Assembly (NCBI GenBank): GCA_963791295.1
Contig: CAWBRY010000001.1
Span: 1,674,001-1,738,000 of the forward strand
Length of the DNA: 64,000 nt
Direction: 5' to 3'
Source of the DNA: CAWBRY01 sp963791295
Lineage (GTDB): Bacteria > Bacteroidota > Bacteroidia > Chitinophagales > Chitinophagaceae
Of the stretch, positions 28,326-37,852 are shown one piece after another. Position 1 is the first letter of the stretch. Each line of letters begins with the position of its first letter. The notes under the pieces are model-generated. The model worked only from the letters and a program-made list of their open reading frames with translations. It was not told the DNA's origin and ran no database searches. The translations under genes were made by a program, and so were the position numbers.

Positions 28326-28989
28326 TTATTTATTTCTCAGGATGCTCAAATAGAACATTTTGGAAGTACCATTGTCATTGTCTGCAACTGCTATTGCATG
28401 AATTGTTTTTCCTTGCGTATTTATAACTTCGATCGATTCCAATTTTTGAGTAACGGAAATTCCTGAGGTAGCGTTAAAATTAGTAAATGATACGAGGTTT
28501 ACCGTGGTGTCATTCACTAATTTCAGTATTCCTATGTAACTGCCTTCAATAGTACCGTCTTTTGTAAAATCCGTTGTTTCCTCTAATGATGATGTGAAAA
28601 GTAATTCGGTATCATTCAAAGCGCATACTCCAGAAAACCCAATCTGGAAATTATTAATGAGGGGAAGTGACACATCAATGAGACTGAAAGGAGGCAGATC
28701 ATCAGAGTCATCCTGAAAAACATGCATTTGCGTAAAACAAAATTCTTCTACTTTGCGAATCACGCAGAGATAATTTCTGCACATATTCCGCATCATCGCC
28801 TACTAAATAGATTGAATCGTCGATACAACATAGCCCCGACCCCGAGGATATGGAATTTGTTACAAACGTTTTTTCTATTTTAACGTTGAGTTCCGATGGT
28901 TTTCGATTGCACGAAACTGCCACCAAGATTACAATTGGCCATTTTGAGTATCTATGTAAATTCAAAATTATATCCTCATAACTCCTCAC
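28326..28989 (-). pseudogene. Lipoprotein resembling DUF6929, internally deleted and frameshifted
   Basis: The N-terminal piece (28708-28989) has a lipobox (VILVAVSC) and the segment GSGLCCIDDSIYLVGDDAEY. The second piece (28326-28796) has LPPFSLIDVSLPLINNFQ, TLLFTSSLEETTDF-like and GSYIGILKLVNDTTV regions and ends near AIAVADNDNGTSKMFYLS. From memory of the family the two parts belong together but are normally separated by well over 100 residues; here they meet near 28715 with a frame change. The start codon is GTG and overlaps the stop of the GMC gene (GTGA), so the two are translationally coupled. The family name is a recollection, not verified. Confidence 0.5.
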
Positions 28990-30716
28990 AAATTTTGCTT
29001 TTTCATTTCTTCTACTGCATAATTCGCCGCCCGGGCTGTAATGGCCATGTATGTTAGCGAAGGATTTTGGCAGCCTGATGAAGTCATGCAGGCGCCATCT
29101 GTTACAAAGACATTTTTAACAGCATGAAGCTGATTCCATTTGTTGAGCATCGACGTTTTTGGATCTTTTCCCATCCGGCAGCCTCCCATCTCGTGTATAT
29201 CCTTTCCGGGAGCCTGGTGGTTATCTGCCGATCCTATATTTTTCAGGCCGATCCTATCAAACATTTCATACATCTGTTCAACGGCATCTGTGGCCATCTT
29301 ATCTTCATTTTCATGCCAGCTAATGTCGGCGTGCAGCAACGGAATACCCCAGTCATCTTTTTCATTTTTATCAAGCCAAACAACATTGTCTTCATAGGAG
29401 AGCATTTCTCCCATCGCCGTTCCGAAAAAGATCCATGGCCCAGGTGTCGTTAATTTTTGTTTCAACTCTATTCCAATCTCCTCCATATTATTTCCTCGTT
29501 GCCATCCCTGTCTATATGATGAACAGGCCAGCGCATATCCTCGTTTAAAGCTGGACTGGCGGTCATTGCCAAAATTTCTAAACCTCGGCATGTAGACCCC
29601 ATTAGGACGCCTGCCCGCATAATAAGTATCCTGCATGCCGTCGAAACTGCCGGACGCGCGAACCCGGTAATTATGAGTCATAACATAGTGACCCAACACG
29701 CCGCTATCATTGCCCAATCCTTTGGGAAACCGGTTTGATGTGGAATTGAGCAGGACGAGATTTGAATTAATAGAGCCTGCATTCAGAAAAATAAGCCTGG
29801 CAAAATATTCGGTGGTCTTTTTTGTATGGGCATCTATCACCCTCACTCCCGTAGCTTTTTGTTTTCCTTCATCATATATAATGGAGTGGACAACAGAATC
29901 GGGTAGGAGTGTGAGTCTTCCTGTTTTTTGTGCTGCAGGAAGGGTGGCTGATTGAGTACTAAAATAGGCGCCAAACGGGCATCCGCGGCTACATAGGTCA
30001 CGAGCCTGGCACTGACCACGCCCTAGTGAAGTATGAATGCTATTTGGGACTGTTAGATTGGCCGTCCTGCTGATAATCAGGTTCCTGCCTGGAAACGTCG
30101 ATTCTATTTTTTGCTTGACGAACTTTTCGAAATTGTTCATTTCAAACGGCGGAAGAAACTCGCCATCAGGGACCTGGGCAAGTCCATCCCTATTTCCTGC
30201 TATCCCTGCAAATTTTTCAACATAGCTGTACCACGGAGAAATATCACTGTAACGAATAGGCCAGTCTATCCCAATTCCTTCTTTTGCATTCGCTTCAAAG
30301 TCGGCCTCTCCCCAGCGTTGGGTCCACCTTCCCCACATCAATGATCTGCCGCCGACCTGATAGCCACGAATCCAGTCAAAGGGTTTGTCCTGGATGTAAG
30401 GATGAGCATGATCGGGAAGAAACATATCGGTAGTAAATCCATCTACAACGCCGGCTCTTACCAGAATTGGGTTTTCTTGAATGAATGAATGCGAAAGTTG
30501 GCCCCTCTCTGCCGCGTCCCATCGATTCATAGCGGCAGTTTTATAATCTTTTATATGCTCGATATTTTTTCCGCGTTCGAGGGCCAGGACTTTCAAACCC
30601 TGCTCGGTTAATTCCTTCATGGCCCAACCGCCACTCATGCCAGTTCCAATGACAATCGCGTCGTAGGTATTTTCTTTTACGGCCTTATTGTTTATTAATA
30701 AGGTATCAGCAGGCAT
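28986..30716 (-). CDS. GMC family oxidoreductase
   Basis: A 576-residue FAD-dependent oxidoreductase. The dinucleotide-binding motif is VIGTGMSGG near residue 22, followed by LALERG. The flavin contacts GRSLMWGRWTQRWGE and the C-terminal signature HEMGGCRMGKD, then GCQNPSLTYMAI, place it with the large-subunit-like GMC enzymes of Bacteroidota related to gluconate 2-dehydrogenase. Those often sit beside a small gluconate dehydrogenase subunit 3 gene that carries a Tat signal; none is seen here. The lipoprotein gene downstream overlaps by four bases. The likely substrate is a sugar or polyol. Confidence 0.9.
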   Translation of the reverse strand: MPADTLLINNKAVKENTYDAIVIGTGMSGGWAMKELTEQGLKVLALERGKNIEHIKDYKTAAMNRWDAAERGQLSHSFIQENPILVRAGVVDGFTTDMFLPDHAHPYIQDKPFDWIRGYQVGGRSLMWGRWTQRWGEADFEANAKEGIGIDWPIRYSDISPWYSYVEKFAGIAGNRDGLAQVPDGEFLPPFEMNNFEKFVKQKIESTFPGRNLIISRTANLTVPNSIHTSLGRGQCQARDLCSRGCPFGAYFSTQSATLPAAQKTGRLTLLPDSVVHSIIYDEGKQKATGVRVIDAHTKKTTEYFARLIFLNAGSINSNLVLLNSTSNRFPKGLGNDSGVLGHYVMTHNYRVRASGSFDGMQDTYYAGRRPNGVYMPRFRNFGNDRQSSFKRGYALACSSYRQGWQRGNNMEEIGIELKQKLTTPGPWIFFGTAMGEMLSYEDNVVWLDKNEKDDWGIPLLHADISWHENEDKMATDAVEQMYEMFDRIGLKNIGSADNHQAPGKDIHEMGGCRMGKDPKTSMLNKWNQLHAVKNVFVTDGACMTSSGCQNPSLTYMAITARAANYAVEEMKKQNL

Positions 30717-30756
30717 AGAGTTAAGTATTCTTCAATTCGAAGATACAAAACCTGTC

Positions 30757-30837
30757 GATGCTCAATGTTTAATTTCGATGGTAAATGCTAAGTGTTCAAT
30801 GCTTAATGCTCAATACTCAATGCTTGATGCTCAATGC
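30757..30837. repeat. Heptanucleotide tandem array at the 3' end of the desaturase gene
   Basis: From 30784 to 30837 the sequence reads as seven and a half 7-base units of AATGCTC with one- or two-base variants; degenerate units extend back to 30757. On the minus strand each ATTGAGC unit contains TGA. The array encodes the last residues of the desaturase (RIEHQALSIEH) and its TAA stop. Confidence 0.8.
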
Positions 30838-31558
30838 GGGGTCTAATGATCTTTAATTTTGCCATCGCCCAAATAAAGGGGTAACAAAAATCGAACTCTC
30901 CTTTTTGGGAAGCAAAATTGCTTCTTGACGGAAATACGTGATGGTTATTATGATAACCTTCGCCCAGCATGAGCCAATCAATTTTGAAAAGATTCCTGGA
31001 TGTATTAGGGACATTGTAATTCACGTGACCGTATTTATGAGCAAACCAGTTTATCACTGCACCATGGAGGGCTCCCATGGTTATATGCAAGGGCAACAGG
31101 AGCAAGAACCACAAAGACGGAGCAAATAAAATATATAAAAGTGTATAAAAGCCCGCCCACAAAACCCTTGACAGCCAGAAATTGCCCCATCCATCGAACC
31201 AACGCCATTCTGGAATATTTTTAGTAAACCGGGCCTCGACTGGATATGTCCCTCTAAGAATGCCCTGGTAGAAATTCCTGCTTCGCCACATCATAGCAAA
31301 AAGATTCTTGTCATAGCTTGGTGAATGAGGGTCCTGGTCCGTATCGGTGTATGCGTGGTGCATCCGATGCATAATTCCGTAGGCCCTTGGACTCATATAA
31401 GAAGAGCCCTGGGTAATGTAAGAAAAAACAAAAAACACCCTTTCCCAAAGTCGGCTCATGGTGAAAGCCCTGTGGGCTGCATACCGGTGCTGAAAAAATG
31501 TTTGGGAAAACAAGGACAAATACCAATGCCCCACAAAAAAAAGAATAATAAAAACCAT
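30803..31558 (-). CDS. Fatty acid (acyl-CoA) desaturase
   Basis: A membrane di-iron desaturase of 251 residues. The three histidine boxes are HRYAAH, HRMHH and HNNHH, in the order and spacing of delta-9 acyl-CoA/acyl-lipid desaturases. Four hydrophobic segments bracket them. The protein is short at the C terminus for the family; its last dozen residues come from a heptanucleotide repeat array that also provides the stop codon, so the original tail may have been replaced. It probably adjusts membrane fluidity, which would fit the ice-binding protein nearby as cold-related equipment, though that link is only inferred. Confidence 0.92.
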   Translation of the reverse strand: MVFIILFFVGHWYLSLFSQTFFQHRYAAHRAFTMSRLWERVFFVFSYITQGSSYMSPRAYGIMHRMHHAYTDTDQDPHSPSYDKNLFAMMWRSRNFYQGILRGTYPVEARFTKNIPEWRWFDGWGNFWLSRVLWAGFYTLLYILFAPSLWFLLLLPLHITMGALHGAVINWFAHKYGHVNYNVPNTSRNLFKIDWLMLGEGYHNNHHVFPSRSNFASQKGEFDFCYPFIWAMAKLKIIRPRIEHQALSIEH

Positions 31559-31635
31559 AAAATCAACTTATAGGTTAGAAAATGAGAAGTATGCAGCAGT
31601 TAAATAAATACTGCTTTGGTTGGCGTTAAGGAAAT

Positions 31636-31878
31636 ATGATTGTGATCCTAAAAGAGAGGGCCTATTTACTAATGAGAATCCAGGAAGAATTGGTGTGCCT
31701 ATCTAAGCTCTCGCCAATAATCAGAAAACTAACGCTAAATAAAAAACAAAGGTCAGTAGATTTAGGGAAAGCTGCATTACACTATTCTTGGCAGATGTTA
31801 CATAATTCACACATTTTGCAGGCCATGGAAGATGAAACGACTGCATCTTATCTTTGTGAAGATATTTTTAATCGATGA
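31636..31878 (+). CDS. Possible small protein upstream of the second HMA-AraC gene
   Basis: An 80-codon open frame, unrecognised, predicted helical, with no membrane segment. Its TGA overlaps the ATG of the AraC gene by four bases (ATGA), a common coupling arrangement. Against it, the first AraC copy has no such upstream frame, and a sequence TATCTTTG at 31849-31856 inside it matches the Bacteroidota -7 promoter element for the AraC gene. I think it is more likely leader DNA than a gene. Confidence 0.25.
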   Translation: MIVILKERAYLLMRIQEELVCLSKLSPIIRKLTLNKKQRSVDLGKAALHYSWQMLHNSHILQAMEDETTASYLCEDIFNR

Positions 31879-32435
31879 GGCTATTCATCAAGTATATGGT
31901 GAGCATTCGCTGTAAGATGCTGGTCAGGGCGGAATTGGAAAGACTAAATCTGCGGTATACTACCATTGACCTTGGGGAAGTAAACCTGGTAGAAAATATT
32001 AAGCCTGAACAACGAGACCAATTGAATAAGGAGTTAAAGAAATCGGGGTTGGAACTCATGGATGATAAAAAAGCAATCCTGATCCAAAAGATTAAGAATG
32101 TCATCATTGAGATGATCCACTATACGGAGGAGGCTCCTCTTACAAAATTTTCCAGTTTCCTGAGTCAAAGATTAAACCACGACTATACCTATCTCGCCAA
32201 CCTGTTTTCTGAGGTTCAAGGCACCACCATCGAGCATTTCATCATTATGCACAAGATTGAAAAAGTGAAGGAATTATTGGTATACGACGAACTCAGTATC
32301 ACCGAAATTGCTGACAAGTTGCATTATAGCAGCGTGGGGCATTTATCCAACCAGTTTAAGAAAATAACCGGTTTGACACCTTCGCATTTCAAAAAGTTAA
32401 AAGTAAAAAGGCGCAATAACCTGGAAAACTTTTGA
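31875..32435 (+). CDS. AraC-type regulator with HMA-like N-terminal domain (copy 2)
   Basis: A 186-residue paralogue of the protein at 20997, colinear throughout. The N-terminal HMA-like fold is kept, but the CxxC is now SIRC (MVSIRCKMLV), so one thiol of the presumed metal site is missing. The AraC part shows DYTYLANLFSEVQGTTIEHF, LSITEIADKLHYSSVGHLSN and TGLTPSHFKKL. Start is ATG. TATCTTTG at 31849-31856 is a candidate -7 element that would give a very short leader. The matching cupin follows after 103 bases. Confidence 0.87.
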   Translation: MRLFIKYMVSIRCKMLVRAELERLNLRYTTIDLGEVNLVENIKPEQRDQLNKELKKSGLELMDDKKAILIQKIKNVIIEMIHYTEEAPLTKFSSFLSQRLNHDYTYLANLFSEVQGTTIEHFIIMHKIEKVKELLVYDELSITEIADKLHYSSVGHLSNQFKKITGLTPSHFKKLKVKRRNNLENF

Positions 32436-32538
32436 ATTGTACCAGCTAATTCTTATGCGCCTCCTGTTAATGTGTGAATTATGTAATTAATTTCCACAGC
32501 TGTGTAAGTATAATGCCATTCATAGGCCGACCTTTGCC

Positions 32539-32916
32539 TTGCTTCAGCTTCCTCTCTCTAATACCTCGTATATGGATGATCTTAATCTTGAGAAATCAAA
32601 AACACACATTGTCGTGGAAATAATAGAGTACGTAGCCAATTCAGTGGTAATAAAAACCATTCTCAAAAAATCGACCGGCAATATTAGCGTCATGTCTTTT
32701 GACGGAGGTGAAGGATTAACCGAAAAAACTTCTCCCTTCGACAATTTTGTGCAAATCATTGATGGAAAAGTGGAGATTGTTGTGGATGGGAAATCGCACC
32801 AGCTGGAAACCGGCCAGGCGATGATCATACCTGCACACAAGGCCAACTTCACTAAACCCAACGGTCGATTCAAGATGATCTCCACTATTATTAAAAGCGG
32901 ATATGAAGATGTATGA
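32539..32916 (+). CDS. Small cupin-domain protein (copy 2)
   Basis: A 125-residue paralogue of the cupin at 21828; the shared core includes KKSTGNISVMSFD, GEGLTEKTSPFD and KPNGRFKMI. Motif 1 again lacks HxH, and the single His in PAHKANF is conserved. Two other in-frame Met codons lie near the start; the preferred one (MDDLNLEKSKTHIVVEII) would be at 32572, closer to the conserved core than 32539. Function unknown; the fixed pairing with an HMA-AraC gene suggests a shared circuit. Confidence 0.85.
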   Translation: MLQLPLSNTSYMDDLNLEKSKTHIVVEIIEYVANSVVIKTILKKSTGNISVMSFDGGEGLTEKTSPFDNFVQIIDGKVEIVVDGKSHQLETGQAMIIPAHKANFTKPNGRFKMISTIIKSGYEDV

Positions 32917-32942
32917 AACTTGAATGACCCCTAAACTCATCC

Positions 32943-33299
32943 CTATTTCCTCAACAATTTCAAGATGGTTTGTTGATTCTTGAGGATCTTGTCCAGTGTT
33001 TTTTGATTTTGAAGAATAACCTTTTGATTTTTTAGAATCGCCTGTTGATTAGTAAGGATAGATTATCCTTTAATCCCTTTTGATCCTTTACAATCGTCCC
33101 CTGGTTATTTTTATGAGCCCCTGGTTTTTTACAATCGTTCCCTGGTTACCTCGAATTAAATCCTGGTTGCTCTTAATGAAAGAAACTGGCCAGCCACCAT
33201 ATTAATAGGAGAAAAACAATCAGTCCGGCAGGAAATAAAAATCGGAATTTCAATTTTTGATTTTGCCCCCAGTCGGCTTTTATTTATCTCCAGGCTCAT
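32943..33299 (-). pseudogene. Small membrane protein with NQ-heptad coiled-coil repeat, frameshifted
   Basis: Reading the minus strand from ATG at 33299 and correcting single-base indels gives a short basic N terminus (MSLEINKSRLGAKSKLKF), one membrane helix (AGLIVFLLLIWWLASFF), then tandem heptads NQxxIxK: NQDLIRG, NQGTIVK, NQGLIKN, NQGTIVK, NQQAILK, NQKVILQ, NQKTLDK, NQQTILK, ending LLRK and TAG at 32943. At least four indels are needed, mostly in A or T runs. No database family comes to mind. It would be a single-pass protein of about 115 residues with a polar-core coiled coil. Confidence 0.6.
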
Positions 33300-33387
33300 G
33301 AGTTAGTAAGTTATAAGTTTTTTCGTGAGCCCTTTTAATAATTTACTCCTTATTAATTTGAATAAAAGCGAGAAATTTGCCAGAAAA

Positions 33388-33897
33388 ATGAGTCTACAAA
33401 AGTTAATGAGCAACTATGCCCGTTTTAATTTTTGGGCTAACAAAGCGATGTCAGACTGGCTACGATCAAAGCCTTCGGAGCTACTGGACAGGGAAGTGCC
33501 TTCAAGTTTTTCAAGTATTGCAAAGACCCTGATACATATCTGGGATACCGAGCGATTTTGGCTGTCTGTGTTAAAGGAAGTCCCGCCCCCGCCGTCTTTT
33601 CGGCACCATAGCTTTGAAGGCACTAACGAAGAGGCGATAGCAGAATTAACAAGCAACTCGTCAGAGTTTTCAACCTATGTCAATTCACTAACAGAATCTA
33701 ACCTGGCTGAAGAGTGTTCTCTGGATACGCCCTGGGTAAAAGGACGCCTGCCAAAGTATGAATTTATTCAGCATTGCATGAACCACAGTAGCTATCATCG
33801 GGGACAAATCACTACTATAGGACATCATATTGGACTAACTGATGCTCCAATGACGGACTATAATTTTTATAATATGGTAGTCATGAAAAGCTCCTGA
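33388..33897 (+). CDS. DinB family protein
   Basis: A four-helix-bundle DinB/YfiT-like protein of 169 residues. The metal-binding His pattern is visible: LIHIWDTERFWL, and NHSSYHRGQI near the C terminus. Members are putative metal-dependent thiol transferases or damage-inducible enzymes. I use the ATG at 33388 (MSLQKLMSNYARFN) since the extra 21 residues of the longer frame from 33325 are not family-like. It is convergent with the broken permease, 31 bases apart. Confidence 0.88.
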   Translation: MSLQKLMSNYARFNFWANKAMSDWLRSKPSELLDREVPSSFSSIAKTLIHIWDTERFWLSVLKEVPPPPSFRHHSFEGTNEEAIAELTSNSSEFSTYVNSLTESNLAEECSLDTPWVKGRLPKYEFIQHCMNHSSYHRGQITTIGHHIGLTDAPMTDYNFYNMVVMKSS

Positions 33898-33928
33898 TTA
33901 CTTACCACCTATAACTCTACAACTTATA

Positions 33929-36330
33929 TCACTCTGTTCTCAGACTCGTCACCGGCCTTGCTATCGCGGCCCGGGCAGAGTGAAAGCCGGCCGTCGCTAC
34001 CGCAGTCACCAAGATCACTAAGGCAGAGACAGCAAATGGGATCAAAGACAACCCTGCATTGTAGGGGAATATTTTCAGCCATTTAGACATGAAATACCAG
34101 GCAGTGGGAAAAGCAATCGCCGCTGCGATTAGCGCTAGCCAGAGGTAATTCTTGGTTATCATCGTAACCACCTCCGTGATCGATGCGCCCAATACCCGAC
34201 GGATACTTATTTCTTTTTGTCTTTGCTGTGTAGTGAATGCTGTAAGACCCAACAATCCAAGGCAAGTGATAATTATAGTGAGGACGGAAAAAGCGGCAAA
34301 TATCTTACCTCGTTTCTGATCGGCTGCATACTGCGAGTTGAATATCTCATCGAGGAATTTATATTCAAAAGGCAGTTGGGGAAAATATTTCTTCCATATG
34401 CTTTCCACTTTGGCTATATATCCTTTCATATTTGCGCCATCGGTTTTCACCTGAATTACATTGCCATTTGGCGAATAAAAAAACAGGAGAGGGGCTATGG
34501 GATTATATAGTGATTTTTGATTGAAATCACTGAAACACCCAACTACTTCCAAATAATTGCCGGAGGTATCGCCCGGGAAATTTTATTCGTTTTCCGATCG
34601 GCTCGTCCCAACCAAAATGTTTTACCATGGCTTCATTCACGACGATGTTGTGTAGCGTATCGGAGAGGGAAGAAAAGTTTCGGCCCTTCATGATTTTGAT
34701 TCCAAGCGAAGAGAGAAAATGTTCATCAATACTATAACATTCTACTGCCTTGTCCACATAACCGGTCTTCGTTTCTACAGAAAATAAATTGAGGTTGATA
34801 TTCGGTGCACCCGGGATAAGAATTGCCTGTACCCACATCTTTGATCCCCGGCTGACTACGGAACTCATTATCCATAGCAAAAATCTTACTCCGCTCATCT
34901 TCGCCGGTATTCACCGTTACGGTCATTACCTGGTCCTTATTAAAGCCAAGGTCTGTCTTTCGAACATAAGAAAGTTGAGAATAGACGACCCAGGTGCAGA
35001 TGAGCATAATCATGGAAATGGAAAATTGAAGAACTACCAACGTACGGCGAAGATTGATATTGCCCGACGCTTTTGAAAAAGCGCCTTTCAATACGCTCAC
35101 CGGCTTAAATGCAGAGAGATAAAAAGCAGGATAACTTCCACCAACCAGTCCCGTAAAAAGAAATACAGCTAATAAAAGCATGAAATTGGATGGCTGCAGC
35201 ATAGTCCAGATGGTAAAATTCTTGCCGGAGATGCCGTTGAACATAGGAAGCAGCAGCCAGGCTAATAGGGTACTTAACAAAACGGCAAACAGCGAAGTGA
35301 GCAGACTCTCTCCCAAAAATTGCATGATCAGTTGGCTCCTTGATGAGCCGGTTACTTTACGTACTCCTATTTCTTTGGCGCGGCGGGCCGACCTGGCCGT
35401 GGTCAGGTTCATATAATTTATACACGCAATAAGCAACATGAAGAAAGCCACTGCGGAAAATATCCAGATATAGGACATGCTGCCCAGCTCTTCAGGTTCA
35501 TATTGCAGGTTTGAATGCAGATGGATGGATGATATGTCTTGCAGCTCATATCTCATTGTAACATTGAACTGCTTAAACATCGGCTCTACATATTTTTTAT
35601 AAACGTCATCCAGCTTTTTATTGAAAGCGACTTGCGTTCGTTCCTGGTTTCAGAAGCAGATAAGTGAAATTGTTGAAATTGCCCCAAAACTGTTGCCCGT
35701 CCTGATTTGGTTGCCTCTCATGATCGTGGAAAGGGAGATTAGCATATCATAACGGATGTGAGAATTCTTGGGAACGTCTTCAAAAACCCCATTCACTTTG
35801 TAGACGTCATATACCGTTTTGAGTGTTTTGCCAACGGCGGCAGAAGTGCTACCAAAATATTTTTTTGCCAGCGATCTTTGAGATCACGATATTGAAGGGC
35901 TCATTCAAAGCCGTTATCGGCATTGCCGTCGATGAATTTGTACAGTAAACACCTTAAATATGGTGCTGTCAACGTAATAAATTTTGGTTTCATAAAAATT
36001 ATTCTCGCCGTTCTTAAATAGTGTTCTTTCCCGGCTGACAAACCTTACCTGTTCTTCTACTTCCGGATAGTCCTTTTTTAAGGTTGGGCCGAGCGGCAGC
36101 TGGCTGAGAGCCCAATCGGTATTCTTGTCCCGCTCATGTATATAAGAGTTCACCCGGTAGATCCGGTCACCTTTGCTATTGTGTTTGTCATAGTTTAGTT
36201 CATCCTTGATATAAAAGATCAGGAACAGACTGAAGGTGATGCCAATGGTAAGGCCCAGGATATTTACGAGGCTGTACCAACTGTCTTTTTTCAGGTTGCG
36301 GAGCGCAATGCGCAGGAGGTTTTTGAACAT
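33929..36330 (-). pseudogene. ABC transporter permease, MacB/FtsX type, multiply frameshifted
   Basis: A second member of the 800-residue FtsX permease family. The N-terminal piece (35914-36330) has MFKNLLRIALRNLKKDSWYS-like cytoplasmic start and first helix. 34732-35580 carries the middle FtsX helices and RRAKEIGVRKVTGSS. 34527-34898 and 33929-34552 carry the second periplasmic domain and the C-terminal helices with KEISIRRVLGAS, ending SLRTE. The stretch 35580-35914 is in yet another frame. At least four frame changes are present, against none in the paralogue at 147-2570. Confidence 0.85.
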
Positions 36331-36641
36331 GTAGGGGTTTTATTACTCTATTTATTGTTGGTCGGGGGCAATAAGCTGCAAATTCCTCTTCAGGCTTTAA
36401 TCTTTGACGATCTCGGGCGTCAACGGTTACAGTTAAGCTAAAAATTTTCACCGGGCATTCGAATATACCATCCGGGAGTCGCTAATATGCAGGGGGGAAT
36501 GTTAAAATTGATGGTCGAGTGCCTACCATTATAAAAGGCGACAATGGCATTTAGCCATGAACCCAAATTAATATTTTACAATCTTAGTGTAGTTTTTCGG
36601 TTGCCCCCGAGACTAATGGAGTATAAAATCTCATTTAAATA
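36331..36641. other. Intergenic region between divergent permease and sigma genes
   Basis: About 310 bases. GTAGTTTTTCGG near 36593 resembles, but does not match, the TAnnTTTG element in front of the sigma gene. I see no repeat, RNA gene or clear terminator. Confidence 0.4.
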
Positions 36642-37142
36642 ATGCCGATCGTCGCTGAAGATAAGTTTGTCGCCGCCATCAACAGCTATATGGGGATCAT
36701 TTATAAAGTATGCAATATTTATTTTAAAGATCCTCTTGATAGGGAAGATGGTTGTCAGGAGATCCTATATCAATTGTGGAAGTCGTACCCACGATTCAAG
36801 GGAGAATCCAAATTTTCAACCTGGATGTATAAGGTTGCTCTGAACACCGCCATTACTTACTCAAAAAAAGGCAATAGGGATTTGACGATAAAATTATTAC
36901 CCGACGACTGGACAAATTTTGTCGAAAAACAGGAACAACTGTCCAATGAAAAAATGAAAATGCTTTATTCGGCCATCTCCGGGCTAAGTCCTACAGACAA
37001 AGCGATTACCCTCCTGTACCTGGAAGAAAACAGCTATGAGGAAATCGCAGGCATTACGGGACTTACGAAGAGTAACGTGAGTGTGAAGTTGGTAAGGATC
37101 AGGAGAAATCTGAAAGAACAACTTAAAAATAGCATCTATTAA
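36642..37142 (+). CDS. RNA polymerase sigma factor, ECF type
   Basis: A 166-residue sigma-70 family protein. Region 2 is seen in DREDGCQEILYQLWKSYPRF and FSTWMYKVALNTAI, the -10 recognition part. Region 4 is a helix-turn-helix (YLEENSYEEIAGITGLTKSN, then VKLVRIRRNLKEQL). It is followed after 28 bases by a membrane protein gene, the position where a cognate anti-sigma factor is usually found. Intact. Confidence 0.92.
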   Translation: MPIVAEDKFVAAINSYMGIIYKVCNIYFKDPLDREDGCQEILYQLWKSYPRFKGESKFSTWMYKVALNTAITYSKKGNRDLTIKLLPDDWTNFVEKQEQLSNEKMKMLYSAISGLSPTDKAITLLYLEENSYEEIAGITGLTKSNVSVKLVRIRRNLKEQLKNSIY

Positions 37143-37170
37143 AAACATCCTTTATTAAAAATTAAATATT

Positions 37171-37788
37171 ATGGAAACATTTGATGAAGTAAGAAATTTC
37201 TGGAATGAGAATACGAACCTTCCTTCAGGTTCAATGTCAGTCAACGGCGAAAAATTCCGACAGGTCATTAAGTTCAGGATAAAAAAGGAAAAGAGAAATA
37301 TCTCAGAATATTTCTGGCTATCCCTGAGCTATCAGATCCTTATCTATTCCTTTGCCTGCCATTTGATCGTTCGCTTTTGGGGAGACATCCAGATTCTCGC
37401 CCTTTCAGGAATTGGTATTCTTTTGTATGCGCCACTGACGATCATATTGATGAGAAAGTTTAAGTCAATGCTCATTCAACGGGAAATCGATGGAAAAGAC
37501 GTCCAATCAGGCGTTCGCCATCAACATGAAATGCTGGGCCAGTTCTTTCGCTTTAAGAAAAGATTTGATATGGTCGCTTTACCCATTACCTCAGTGATTT
37601 TGGCCGCGATCATCTTTAAGCTGTATGTGCCCGGCGGCCTCGAAGAACATTTTACCGGCGCGATCATCCTTTCTGCAGTCATGCTCATTATATATGGAGT
37701 AGCTGCATGGTTTGAAAACAGGAAACACTTTGTGAAACCTCTTCGCCGCCTGACCTTTATCCTCGAGGATATGGGAAAGAATGGGTAG
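37171..37788 (+). CDS. Membrane protein, possible sigma-factor partner
   Basis: A 205-residue protein with four predicted membrane helices: about 53-68 (LSLSYQILIYSFACHLIV), 75-95, 130-150 and 165-185. The cytoplasmic N terminus of about 45 residues is charged (ETFDEVRNFWNEN) and could contact a sigma factor; there is no recognisable zinc-binding anti-sigma motif. Its place directly behind an ECF sigma gene is the only functional hint. I do not recognise a named family. Confidence 0.7.
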   Translation: METFDEVRNFWNENTNLPSGSMSVNGEKFRQVIKFRIKKEKRNISEYFWLSLSYQILIYSFACHLIVRFWGDIQILALSGIGILLYAPLTIILMRKFKSMLIQREIDGKDVQSGVRHQHEMLGQFFRFKKRFDMVALPITSVILAAIIFKLYVPGGLEEHFTGAIILSAVMLIIYGVAAWFENRKHFVKPLRRLTFILEDMGKNG

Positions 37789-37852
37789 AATACATGGTGT
37801 CAGGTAGCGGATGGCTGATTGAAACTTTTTTGACTAATTTTAAGTCATTCAG

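Noticed and set aside
31636..31878. Translational coupling of an 80-codon gene to AraC copy 2
   Set aside because: The four-base overlap is suggestive, but copy 1 has no counterpart and a promoter-like TATCTTTG lies inside the frame; kept only as a low-confidence feature.
33293..33931. AACTTAT/TAACTC words on both sides of the DinB gene in opposite orientation, resembling the heptanucleotide arrays
   Set aside because: Too few units and the period drifts between 7 and 8, so I cannot separate it from chance in AT-rich DNA.
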